Source of the DNA: Bacillota bacterium
GTDB lineage: Bacteria > Bacillota > Clostridia > Christensenellales > CAG-138
Direction of reading: 5' to 3'
Length of the DNA: 64,000 bases
Assembly: GCA_023400985.1 (NCBI GenBank)
Contig: JAEXEN010000030.1
Location: 38,632-102,631 of the forward strand
The translations under genes and the position numbers were made by a program. The notes beneath the pieces were generated by a model that saw only the letters and a program-made list of their open reading frames with translations, did no database searches and had not been told where the DNA came from. Shown here piece after piece: positions 50,699 through 58,769 of this stretch. Each line of letters starts with the position of its first letter. Position 1 is the first letter of the stretch.

Positions 50699-51700
50699 AT
50701 GGATATGCGCTTTGATGCGGTGTATTATGAGACGGGTGCGCTTAACTATATACTGGGACAAAAGCTCCGGGGCAAATATGCAAGCTTGCCCTGGATACAA
50801 ATAGAGAACCATAACCGCATACTGGATCTGACAGCCGCGAATAACCGGGACTTTGCGAAACTAAAAAGCCATCTTATCATTGGAGTCAGAAAGACGCATC
50901 GGTATGTGCCCAACCATAAGGTTTCGGACTGGCTGGTACCCTACACATCCTCGGGCTGTAGGGCTATGTGCTTATACTGCTATCTGGTCTGCAATTACAA
51001 CAAATGTGCCTATTTGCGCCTGTTTGTCAACCGCGAACAAATGCTGGAGAAACTGCTCAAAAAGGATGCTGCGGCCCTTGTACCGCAGACCTATGAGATC
51101 GGCAGCAACAGCGATTTGCTGCTGGAAAACACAATAACGGACAATTTGCCCTATACAATTGAGAATTTTGCGCGCGAAGGCCGCGGGCATCTGACGTTTC
51201 CGACCAAATTTGATATGGTAGATCCGTTACTTAACCTTGACCACAAGGCGAAGACCATATTTCGCATGAGCGTGAACCCGCAGGAAATAATAAGCCGCAT
51301 AGAACTAGGCACCTCTGCGCTGCGCGCAAGAATCCGCGCGCTTAACGACGTAGCGGAAGCGGGATATCCGGTGGGACTGTTGATTGCGCCCGTGATCCTG
51401 CTTCCGGATTGGAAGCGCTTATACGGCGAATTGATCGAGCGCCTGGCAGACGAGCTAAGCGATAAGGTCACGCAAAACGGCTTTATAGAGATTATACTGA
51501 TGACGTACAGCTTCGTACAAAATGTCATTAATACTGAGGCGTTTCCAAATGCCGTACGGCTTTTCGACCGGGAAACTATGACCGGACGCGGACGCGGCAA
51601 ATACTGCTATCGGAATGACATACGCGCAGAGGTCGAGTCCTTTTTACGGGAAAAGCTGTCGCGACAGTTAGGGGCTATGCCGATATTGTATATTTCATAG
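50699..51700 (+). CDS. splB: Spore photoproduct lyase family radical SAM protein
   Basis: SplB repairs 5-thyminyl-5,6-dihydrothymine in germinating spores. This 333-aa protein has the cluster motif SSGCRAMCLYCYLVCN (Cx3Cx2C) near residue 97-104, EIGSNSDLLLENTI, and a conserved C-terminal half with TYSFVQNVINTEAFPNAVRL. The length matches SplB (about 340 aa). The ATG at 50699 follows CAGGAGGGATTAAGA. It implies a sporulating lineage. It stands alone at the edge of the AT-rich accessory block. Confidence 0.87.
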   Translation: MDMRFDAVYYETGALNYILGQKLRGKYASLPWIQIENHNRILDLTAANNRDFAKLKSHLIIGVRKTHRYVPNHKVSDWLVPYTSSGCRAMCLYCYLVCNYNKCAYLRLFVNREQMLEKLLKKDAAALVPQTYEIGSNSDLLLENTITDNLPYTIENFAREGRGHLTFPTKFDMVDPLLNLDHKAKTIFRMSVNPQEIISRIELGTSALRARIRALNDVAEAGYPVGLLIAPVILLPDWKRLYGELIERLADELSDKVTQNGFIEIILMTYSFVQNVINTEAFPNAVRLFDRETMTGRGRGKYCYRNDIRAEVESFLREKLSRQLGAMPILYIS

Positions 51701-52087
51701 CACGTTTCGGCGGTGGTTCAAATACAGGATTTCAGTAAATCACAGAAAAACATCCTCAAAATATAAGGACATAGCTTCTCCTTGATGGAAAGCTATGTCT
51801 TTTCTGGCGGGGAGAGATTCGAACGCTCGGTACCTTTAAAGGTAAAACATACTCTATTAAGCGAAGTTCACCAAATATGGCATATTTCATACTGCTTAAC
51901 AGGTACTAGGGAACCGGAGACAAAAAATTAAAATTGACACCGCGTGACTATTATCTATCAGCATTTGGTTATGGGGCACCACAAGAATGATCTAAACATG
52001 GACAAAAGCCAAAGCGCAAGGCTTATAAGCGCAAAAAAGCATACATCAGCCTTGCGCATTAGAACACTTTTAGGAACCCAATTATCT
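51701..52087. other. Intergenic region left of the RiPP cassette
   Basis: No gene is supported here. It contains the tRNA-Ser 3'-end copy at 51805-51843 and, near 52014-52063, a pair of 10-nt complementary segments (GCGCAAGGCT / AGCCTTGCGC) that may end the leftward maturase transcript. Confidence 0.6.
51805..51843 (-). repeat. Degenerate tRNA-Ser 3' end, left copy
   Basis: TGGCGGGGAGAGATTCGAAC and the following GCTCGGTACCTTTAAAGG correspond on the minus strand to the variable arm, T-arm (GTTCGAATC) and acceptor end of a tRNA-Ser. The rest of the tRNA is missing. It matches the copy at 54303-54340 with few differences, in the same orientation. Confidence 0.65.
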
Positions 52088-53440
52088 TCATTTTTCCGCA
52101 GCCGCTGTAGGCTTGGATTTTTGCAGGATATAGTCTTCATAAGCCAATTTAAGCTTATCCTTATAGCTATAAAGCGTATGAACACAATGAGGTTCGCCAT
52201 CCCCGCCGACTCTAAAGTTAGCGCATCCGCCTTGGCACATGGGTAAATATTGGCAAGCTTCGCATTTTTCATGCAAACCGGCAGCCAACCATTTCGCGTA
52301 TTCCGAATTGATGATAAAGGGTTGGCCAACATGGCCGCAGTTGCGCGCTTTGTTTCCTACATGAAGCCAACAAGTATAGAGATAGCCTTCCGGATCTATT
52401 ACATATGTCTGTACGCATTCGCTGCCGCAAAATACAGCCCTGCGCCTTGGAAAGAACTCTTTTGCAACATTGTCGCGGTTAAAAGCGTAGTTTGCTCGCA
52501 AATACTTCGTGTTGATTTCCGCAAATTGCGCGTCTTGCAAACAGCTGGACTTTTCGATTGTACAAACCTCCGAGTGATCCTCTACGGGCGCTAGATAAAA
52601 TCCGGGACTATCTATCCACTTTTTTTCCTCAAGGAAGTACCTTATAAGCTCATCGATCTCTCCCATGTTTTCTTTATCTACGTTTATACGGACACTGATT
52701 GGAAGGATATCTTTGCAGGCCGCTATGTTTTGCATGATAATTTGATGGCTGTCACTACCGTCAATGAGGATTCGCCTTCTATTATGCAACTCGGGCATTC
52801 CGTCTATAGTTATTTGCGCATGGCCTACCATGCAATCTTCCACCAGCCGCTTTGACGTTTCAGCATCAAGCAATGAGCCGTTTGTTATGATGTTTGCAGA
52901 ATAGTCCATATTACGAGCTTTGCATAGGTATATGATTTTTTCCGATAGGCTATAGATAATTTCCTTCTGCATAAGTGGCTCGCCGCCATACCACGTTATC
53001 CCCATACTTTTGATATTGGGATATGCGTTAAGATGTGCCTCAATAAACACAACTGTTTGCTCCTGCAATTTCTTACTCATGACTAAACTGTTTTTATTTT
53101 CATAACAGTAAGGACAACACATATTGCAATCCATTGTAGGTGCTATTGTGAGTCTCAAGGTATTGTCATGGTATTTGGCGCGCGAGCGCTCAAGTTTTAG
53201 CGTTCCTAGCTCATCCTTATCCGAGTGCACAAGATAGCCGGAATTCACCATGATTTCAATTGCCTTTTGCAGATCACTATCGTGAATACTCTCGACATCA
53301 ATGTTTTCAATATCATAGTAAGCAGCCTGCGTCTTTTTGTCCATTGCACCATAGATACCAGAATATGTATTATAGATTAATTTGCGTCCGTCCCCCAGAG
53401 TCTCAATCTCAATATTGTAAAACGATTTCTTGTACCCCAT
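52088..53440 (-). CDS. Radical SAM/SPASM peptide maturase
   Basis: A 450-aa enzyme. The N-terminal about 90 residues (YNTYSGIYGAMDKKTQAAYY, VNSGYLVHSDKDELG) look like a peptide-recognition domain of the kind found in RiPP maturases. The radical SAM cluster is C105-NMC-C109-PY-C112, with GITWYGGEPLMQKEI. The C-terminal SPASM part has CGSECVQTYVIDPEGYLYTC and CEACQYLPMCQGGCANFRVG, holding two further Fe-S clusters. The ATG at 53440 follows GGAGGGATAAT. It lies downstream of a 49-residue Cys-containing precursor and probably installs thioether or related crosslinks. Confidence 0.9.
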   Translation of the reverse strand: MGYKKSFYNIEIETLGDGRKLIYNTYSGIYGAMDKKTQAAYYDIENIDVESIHDSDLQKAIEIMVNSGYLVHSDKDELGTLKLERSRAKYHDNTLRLTIAPTMDCNMCCPYCYENKNSLVMSKKLQEQTVVFIEAHLNAYPNIKSMGITWYGGEPLMQKEIIYSLSEKIIYLCKARNMDYSANIITNGSLLDAETSKRLVEDCMVGHAQITIDGMPELHNRRRILIDGSDSHQIIMQNIAACKDILPISVRINVDKENMGEIDELIRYFLEEKKWIDSPGFYLAPVEDHSEVCTIEKSSCLQDAQFAEINTKYLRANYAFNRDNVAKEFFPRRRAVFCGSECVQTYVIDPEGYLYTCWLHVGNKARNCGHVGQPFIINSEYAKWLAAGLHEKCEACQYLPMCQGGCANFRVGGDGEPHCVHTLYSYKDKLKLAYEDYILQKSKPTAAAEK

Positions 53441-53833
53441 ATTATCCCTCCGTATTGTAGAGTCGCCGCCATCGCTGCGGCGATGCCGTATCCTTATTGA
53501 TCAGTATGTAAGCAGAATGAAATTAGCCACGGTTGCCATCCGGATAAGAAATCAGGTCGGAGAAGTTGGGCGGCAACGCTCCTTGCCCTTGAGAATGCGG
53601 GTGCGGCAAACGCCATATTCCCCGCCGGCATAGATGGGGAATTCAAAGGGCGAGTGTTTACGTTAGAGTGGGGCAGGCATTATGAATGTGCATAGCAGAA
53701 CCATGGCCGGTTAGTTATACGAACGCATAACCGCACCCTCGTTTTATAGAATTGTCATGGCAATTTGGTTGTAGCGCTAAGCATCTGAACCGGTGTATGC
53801 TTAACGCTACAAAACAGCATTGAAGTTAATAGG
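53441..53833. other. Leader between the RiPP precursor and its maturase
   Basis: The 393-bp gap holds the stem-loop at 53770-53811 and no second convincing precursor gene. A short rightward open stretch near 53570-53700 reads like an eroded gene end (ALENAGAANAIFPAGIDGEF) and may be debris. Confidence 0.55.
53770..53811 (-). terminator. Stem-loop after the RiPP precursor gene
   Basis: TGTAGCGCTAAGCAT and ATGCTTAACGCTACA form a 15-bp stem with one mismatch and a 12-nt loop, 23 nt past the precursor stop. No T-run follows, so partial termination or RNA stabilisation is more likely than full termination. Confidence 0.6.
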
Positions 53834-53983
53834 TTAGGTCTTCAAAGGACACCAAGGGTTAAGAACGGGGCACCCCTTGACTGTACAGGTACCACCTTCG
53901 CCCCCCGTGTGAGGTGGCGCTAAGGTATCTTGACACATAGGAGCAACACTGCCGGGCAACATGTTCGGGTTGATGATTTCCAT
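53834..53983 (-). CDS. RiPP precursor peptide, 49 aa
   Basis: A short gene encodes MEIINPNMLPGSVAPMCQDT, then LAPPHTGGEGGTCTVKGCPV and LNPWCPLKT. The first about 27 residues are leader-like (INPNMLPG), a TGGEGG stretch follows, and the C-terminal core has three Cys (C33, C38, C45) with one more at C17. CGAAAGGAGATGAAACT gives a strong ribosome site, and a good promoter lies 155 bp upstream. The radical SAM/SPASM gene follows on the same strand. No precursor family name is recognised; crosslink type cannot be read from sequence. Confidence 0.82.
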   Translation of the reverse strand: MEIINPNMLPGSVAPMCQDTLAPPHTGGEGGTCTVKGCPVLNPWCPLKT

Positions 53984-54136
53984 AGTTTCATCTCCTTTCG
54001 TTATGTTGTTCTATTGCATATACTCCAAGACCTTTCGTGGCCACGTAAAAGAGCCTGTTGTATAGCAAAGCGCCTCGAGCGCCTCGTTTGGCGCAGAAAG
54101 GATATGAGATTATGAATTAAATTTTAGGATGTCATG

Positions 54137-54166
54137 ATTATATGCAATATCAAGGCAGAAGTACAA
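54137..54166 (-). promoter_or_regulatory. Promoter of the RiPP cassette
   Basis: On the minus strand TTGTAC (54166-54161) and TATAAT (54142-54137) with an 18-bp spacer; predicted start near 54130, giving a leader of about 147 nt before the precursor gene. Confidence 0.7.
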
Positions 54167-54302
54167 TATATTATTTATTGTCGACCAGATCAGACACATC
54201 TTGAATTAAATTCACAATTTAATTGTAAAAATTTATGCGGATTCCGCCTCAAAGGACGGTTCAGGGCAAAGTTCCCGTCACCTTAGAGGTTACGGGGCTT
54301 TT

Positions 54303-54340
54303 TGGCGGAGAGAGATTCGAACCCCGGTACCTTTAAAGGG
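54303..54340 (-). repeat. Degenerate tRNA-Ser 3' end, right copy
   Basis: TGGCGGAGAGAGATTCGAAC then CCCGGTACCTTTAAAGGG. On the minus strand the sequence before it, GGACTGGAAATTGTG, resembles a tRNA-Ser(GGA) anticodon arm, but the 5' acceptor half is absent, so it is not a functional tRNA. It forms a direct repeat with 51805-51843. Confidence 0.65.
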
Positions 54341-54678
54341 TACACACAATTTCCAGTCCTCCAAAGCGCCAAAAATCGGCTTCTTTCTTCTTATAATTTT
54401 TTATAACCGGCTATGAAAGTCCACATAAACAGGAGCCTTTTTGTAAATCTTTTTAGCGCAGAGCTTTCCAACAAAATTCACACATAACAGCGCTTTTTAA
54501 GAACTTGCCGTTCGCCTAAAACAGCATGGACATTTGACTGTGATAAAAGATATATACTTCAGTCGTGCAGGGAGCATTTGCATATCCGGCAAACGATCTC
54601 AAATTGTTTTTGCGCCGGTTTGGGTATAAGTATGCCGACCCCAATCTGGAAGCCGGCATTGCAAAAGGTATAATGTTT

Positions 54679-55497
54679 TTAGATCCCGTATGCGCTAAGA
54701 AAATCCTCCAGCAAATTCAGGCACACCTTTTTTCGGTATTCGGCGGAAACGCGTCCCCTGATCGGCACGATCGCCCGTTCAAAAGCGGACAGGTAATCCT
54801 TCTTTGTTTCTTTTGCCTGCTCAACGGTTTTCCCTATGAGCATAGCGTCGATATCGTCGCGGCGGATCACCACGTCGCTCACCGCGCCGAATGCCGTCGC
54901 GCAATGCCGGATCACGCCGTTATCGATATGCATAAGCCCTGCAAACGATACGCGCGAAATTGCCAAAGCCTTCCTCGCGCCGACTTTTTTATAATAGTAG
55001 CGCTCAAGCCACTTGGTGGACATTAAGATTTCCGTTATCAGCTCATCGGGTTTTAGGTCAAGCTGTTTCCTGCCGCGATAAAATTCCTTGATAGGGGTCA
55101 CACGTTCGCCGGAAACGCTCTTAAGCTTGAGCTTTGCGTCCGCCACGAAGAAGATCAGGGCGCTGTCCGCCTTAGCGCTGCCGTTTGCGATGTTGCCGCC
55201 GATCGTACCTTCGTTGCGTATGGCGGGCGCCGCGATCAGGTTTAGCGCTTCTTTTAGCAAGGCAGGCGTCAGCGGGTGCTCAATCAGTTCGCTGAAAGTA
55301 CACCCCGCGCCAAGGCGCAATATGCCGTCCTCCCGTATAACGGTCTTAAGCTCGGGCACACGGTTCAAAAACAAGTACGCGCCCGCCCGGTGTTCACCGA
55401 TCATCAAATCCGTACCGCCCGCATAGGGGATGACATCATGCGCGGCGCGCAGTTCCAGCGCTTCCTTTAAGGAAGCGGGAGCATATCCGTTTACCAT
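54679..55497 (-). CDS. xdhB: Xanthine dehydrogenase-type FAD-binding subunit
   Basis: A 272-aa medium subunit of a molybdenum hydroxylase (CoxM/XdhB type). AAHDVIPYAGGTDLMIGEHR and APAIRNEGTIGGNIANGSAK are the two FAD-binding motifs. LKPDELITEILM and a C-terminal CO-dehydrogenase flavoprotein-like tail follow. It passes electrons from the 2Fe-2S subunit to FAD. It overlaps that gene by 7 nt and ends the leftward operon. Confidence 0.93.
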   Translation of the reverse strand: MVNGYAPASLKEALELRAAHDVIPYAGGTDLMIGEHRAGAYLFLNRVPELKTVIREDGILRLGAGCTFSELIEHPLTPALLKEALNLIAAPAIRNEGTIGGNIANGSAKADSALIFFVADAKLKLKSVSGERVTPIKEFYRGRKQLDLKPDELITEILMSTKWLERYYYKKVGARKALAISRVSFAGLMHIDNGVIRHCATAFGAVSDVVIRRDDIDAMLIGKTVEQAKETKKDYLSAFERAIVPIRGRVSAEYRKKVCLNLLEDFLSAYGI

Positions 55498-55967
55498 AAT
55501 CCTGCACCTTCCTTTGCCGCAATTTGTATTGCCTTTACGATCGCGTTATAGCCCGTGCAGCGGCAGAGGTTCCCCGAAAGTCCGCTGCGAATGTCCTCTT
55601 CGGTGGGATCGGGCGTCTTTGCAAGCACACATTCGCTCGCGAGGAGCATGCCCGGGATACAGTACCCGCACTGCACGGCGGAAACGGATGCATAGGCCGC
55701 GTCCAGCGCCTTGAAGCGTGCCGTTTGGCTGTAGCCCTCTATGGTGACCACGCTGCTTCCGTTTACCCTGCCCATCGCCACCATGCAGCTGTTCACGAGC
55801 TTGCCGTCGAGAATCACGCTGCACGCGCCGCATTCGCCCTCTTTACAGCCGCACTTGACGCCGGTCAGCTTATATTCCCCGCGCAGCACATCCAATAGAC
55901 GTGCCGTGGCGCTGCCGTGGTACGCTGTTTCCTTTCCGTTGAGCGTAAATAGGATACCCTTCTCCAT
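55491..55967 (-). CDS. xdhC: Xanthine dehydrogenase-type 2Fe-2S subunit
   Basis: A 158-aa small subunit with a plant-type cluster CGCKEGECGACSVILDGKLV and a later Cys, and a second cluster CGYCIPGM ... CRCTGYNAIVKAI in an all-helical domain. These two 2Fe-2S centres carry electrons between the molybdenum and FAD sites. AAAGGAGGCGCGCTGAG precedes the ATG. The gene starts 1 nt after the large subunit stop. Confidence 0.94.
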   Translation of the reverse strand: MEKGILFTLNGKETAYHGSATARLLDVLRGEYKLTGVKCGCKEGECGACSVILDGKLVNSCMVAMGRVNGSSVVTIEGYSQTARFKALDAAYASVSAVQCGYCIPGMLLASECVLAKTPDPTEEDIRSGLSGNLCRCTGYNAIVKAIQIAAKEGAGLW

Positions 55968-55968
55968 C

Positions 55969-58095
55969 TCAGCGCGCCTCCTTTACTTTTTCTTGGACCC
56001 GCAGCGCGTCCTCCGCGCCGAAGGGTATATGGTGAATTTTCCCGCCGAGCGCCTGTTCCATAGCGGACATGTATGCGCCCGGGACCCCTACAAGCGGCAG
56101 CTCGCCCGCGCCTTTCGCGCCGTAAGGCCCGCCGGGATATTCCTCCACGTGCATATACACCTGCATGACCGGCACGTCCACCGAGGTCGGGATGATATAA
56201 TCCGAAAAGCTGTTGTTCCGGATGCGGCCTTTTGCGTCCGCCGCCATCTGCTCCATGCTCGAATAGCCGAGGCCCTGCAGCATACCGCCTTCCATCTGCC
56301 CCACCACGATGTTCATGTCGATCGGCGTGCCGACGTCAAAGCTGGCCCATGCGCCGAGCACCTCGTTGACGCCCGTGAGCGTATCCACCTCCACTTCCGC
56401 CGCGCAGGCGGCCCATGCGTAGGTCGGGTATGCGTCGCCCTGAAATTTCTCGATATAGAAAGGGATCACAAAGTCCGGCTCTTTGAAACGTTCCTCGATA
56501 AGCTGATCCTCTCCTTCCTTCCATTCGCTGCGAAGGCGTATCGATGCGCGGCGCAAAAGCTCGCCCACGGTCATCAGGCTTCGCGAGGCGACCGTCGGCC
56601 CCGAATCGGGCACCCTGTCCGTATCCGGGTTTTCATAAAACACCTTTTCAAGCGGGATATTCAACTCGTTGGCAACGATTTTACAAAGCGTGGTTTTGAT
56701 GCCCTGACCGATGTCGCTTTGGCTTGCAAGCACCTCCACGCGGCCGTCCGGATATTTGTGCAGGCGTGTAACCGCCTTTATGATATCCCGCTCGCCGCTG
56801 CCGGTGAAACCCGCGCCGTGGAACCATAGGCTCATGCCGATCCCTCTGCGGTAACGCCCCTGCTGCATCTGAGCATATTCCTTGCGTTTTCTTGTGAAAT
56901 CGCTCATTTTTTCCACTTCGCCGATCATAGCGGGCAGCGGTACCGGAAAATGGTATTTGCCGCCCGTGGAGGTGATGTCGCCCTGCTTTACGAGATGGCG
57001 CTTCTTGAAGGCAAGCGGCTCTTCGCGAAGGTCCTTCGCAATATGCTCCATCATCATTTCCACCGCGAAAAAGGTTTGCGGCGCGCCGAAGCCGCGGTAT
57101 GCGCCCGTTGGAACCGTGTTTGTTTTTACGGCGCAGCCGTGTACGTTTAGATTTTCAACGTCGTAAACGCCGGGTGCGGCAATGATGCCCCTCTGGAGCA
57201 CCACGGCCGAAAGCGTGGTGAAACCGCCCGCGTTGAAGATCACGTCGATATCCATGGCGCTTACGCGGCCGTCCTTCACAGCCACCTTGTAGCGGCACAG
57301 GGAAGGATGCCTTTTGGAGGTGAACTCCATATCCTCACGTCTGCCGTAGATCACACGGACAGGCTTGCCGTTTGCCTTGTAGGCGGCAACGGCCGTCTGG
57401 CACGCGAGGATGGAGGGATACGCCTCCTTGCCGCCAAAGCCACCGCCCGTTACATCCTGCATCACGCGCACGCGGTCGGGCGTAAGTCCAAGCGCCTTTG
57501 CGATAGCGCCGTGCACATAGTAAGGGCATTGCAGACTTCCGTGCACGGTCGCTTTCCCGTCCTTATATTCGGCGATCATGCCCTGCGTTTCCAGGTATGC
57601 CTGCTCCTGGTAGCCGGTTTCAAACTCTTCCTCGTAAACCTTATCCGCCTCGGCAAACGCGCGTTTCACGTCCCCTTTGCCGAAGTTATAGTCGAAGAAA
57701 ACGGTATCCGCGTCCCGTACGTTGAGCACGGCGGGAAGCTCTTCATATACGACTTCAATCTCGCCGGCGATGCGCTCGACCTCATCCTCGTCGGGGCCTA
57801 CGATCATCAAGACCGGATCGCCTACGTATTCCACCGTGGATGCGGCAAACACGGGGGTATCGTCCTTGACGATATGCACCTCATTGACGCCGGGCACGTC
57901 CCTGCGATCCACCGTAAAGTACCCTTCCGGCAGGGTCGGGGTTTTAATTTCGAGGATCCTCGCATGCGCGTACGGAGACCGCACGAGCTTTCCGTGCAGC
58001 ATGTCCTTGTGCGCGAAATCGCCCACATACATGGCGCTGCCGTTCGACTTGATCCCGTGATCCTTCTTGACCACGGATTTGCTGATTTCCTTCAT
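55969..58095 (-). CDS. xdhA: Xanthine dehydrogenase-type molybdenum-binding subunit
   Basis: A 708-aa large subunit: domain start RSPYAHARILEIKTPTLPEG, VTGGGFGGKEAYPSILACQT (cofactor loop), GAYRGFGAPQTFFAVEMMME, ASQSDIGQGIKTTLCKIVAN and GAKGAGELPLVGVPGAYMSA with the catalytic Glu. The ATG at 58095 overlaps the preceding stop (ATGA) with AAGGAGGG upstream, which decides it over the ATG three codons earlier. With the 2Fe-2S and FAD genes it forms a three-subunit purine or N-heterocycle hydroxylase. Confidence 0.94.
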   Translation of the reverse strand: MKEISKSVVKKDHGIKSNGSAMYVGDFAHKDMLHGKLVRSPYAHARILEIKTPTLPEGYFTVDRRDVPGVNEVHIVKDDTPVFAASTVEYVGDPVLMIVGPDEDEVERIAGEIEVVYEELPAVLNVRDADTVFFDYNFGKGDVKRAFAEADKVYEEEFETGYQEQAYLETQGMIAEYKDGKATVHGSLQCPYYVHGAIAKALGLTPDRVRVMQDVTGGGFGGKEAYPSILACQTAVAAYKANGKPVRVIYGRREDMEFTSKRHPSLCRYKVAVKDGRVSAMDIDVIFNAGGFTTLSAVVLQRGIIAAPGVYDVENLNVHGCAVKTNTVPTGAYRGFGAPQTFFAVEMMMEHIAKDLREEPLAFKKRHLVKQGDITSTGGKYHFPVPLPAMIGEVEKMSDFTRKRKEYAQMQQGRYRRGIGMSLWFHGAGFTGSGERDIIKAVTRLHKYPDGRVEVLASQSDIGQGIKTTLCKIVANELNIPLEKVFYENPDTDRVPDSGPTVASRSLMTVGELLRRASIRLRSEWKEGEDQLIEERFKEPDFVIPFYIEKFQGDAYPTYAWAACAAEVEVDTLTGVNEVLGAWASFDVGTPIDMNIVVGQMEGGMLQGLGYSSMEQMAADAKGRIRNNSFSDYIIPTSVDVPVMQVYMHVEEYPGGPYGAKGAGELPLVGVPGAYMSAMEQALGGKIHHIPFGAEDALRVQEKVKEAR

Positions 58096-58769
58096 ATTCG
58101 GCATCCCTCCTTTTTCATCCGATCCAGTTCAGCGGTTCCGGCGCGGTCCGCGTCGGATATCATCCGCTTTTTCAGGTACTTGGAAAGCTCCAAAAAATCA
58201 TCCATCCTGTCGGCATCCAGCAAGCATCCCCTGTCGTTGACAGCAATCTCGGCGATACGCCCCTCGAAGCCGCGCCATATCCCGCGCAGCCCATCCTCCC
58301 CCTCAAAGGAAAGAATATCTTCGATACAGCACACCCGTATAAGGGGCGGATGCTTTCTGCGGCCATCAACCGTCGGTATGGCGATAGGTACACCCGTATT
58401 TTCAAGCGCCGCGGACAGCGCATAAAGCGTGTTTTCCGCCACGGCCGGCATATCCCCCGGCAAAAGGAAAAAGGCGTCGCAGGGCGAAAGCGCGGGCATC
58501 CCCTTTTTTATCGAGGCAAGCATATCCGTCGTGCCGTAGGTTTCGTTGCATACAAAGCGCACCCGCTGCGCGGGAAAAGCCCTTTTTAACATCGTTTGGA
58601 CCTCTTCGGCGCGGAAGCCCAAAACCACCGTAACGCTTTGCGCGCCGCCGCGAAAAAGGCTCTCCACGCTGTGCTCCACGAGCGTTTTTTCGCCGATGCG
58701 CATGAGCGGCTTGAAATCTCCCATCCTGCTTGAAAGCCCCGCCGCGAGGACAAGCCCTCCGAGTTTCAC
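58092..58769 (-). CDS. mocA: Molybdenum cofactor cytidylyltransferase (MocA-like)
   Basis: A 225-aa nucleotidyltransferase: GGLVLAAGLSSRMGDFKPLM (nucleotide loop LAAGxSxRMGxxK), FLLPGDMPAVAENTLYAL and IAIPTVDGRRKHPPLIRVCC. MocA adds CMP to the cofactor for xanthine dehydrogenase-family enzymes, in line with its place between the two large-subunit genes, overlapping both by 4 nt. The C-terminal about 30 residues (SDADRAGTAELDRMKKEGCR) are an extra tail. Confidence 0.88.
   Translation of the reverse strand: MKLGGLVLAAGLSSRMGDFKPLMRIGEKTLVEHSVESLFRGGAQSVTVVLGFRAEEVQTMLKRAFPAQRVRFVCNETYGTTDMLASIKKGMPALSPCDAFFLLPGDMPAVAENTLYALSAALENTGVPIAIPTVDGRRKHPPLIRVCCIEDILSFEGEDGLRGIWRGFEGRIAEIAVNDRGCLLDADRMDDFLELSKYLKKRMISDADRAGTAELDRMKKEGCRI

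Larger units (their letters stand above)
53984..54678. other. Intergenic region right of the RiPP cassette
   Basis: No other gene is supported. It holds the precursor promoter, a 10-nt inverted pair ATTGCATATA (54013) / TATATGCAAT (54139) of which the second overlaps the -10 box, the tRNA-Ser remnant at 54303-54340, and the tail region after the hydroxylase operon. Confidence 0.6.

Noticed and set aside
52014..52063. Stem-loop after the maturase gene as a strong terminator
   Set aside because: The 10-bp arms are complementary but the loop is about 30 nt and no T-run follows, so it is noted only as a weak candidate.
53560..53700. Short rightward coding-like stretch (ALENAGAANAIFPAGIDGEF)
   Set aside because: It reads like the end of a real gene but has no start, ribosome site or identifiable family. 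I treat it as possible gene debris.
54303..54380. Possible functional tRNA-Ser gene
   Set aside because: The T-arm and part of an anticodon-like arm are visible, but the 5' acceptor strand and D-arm are missing and the acceptor cannot pair.
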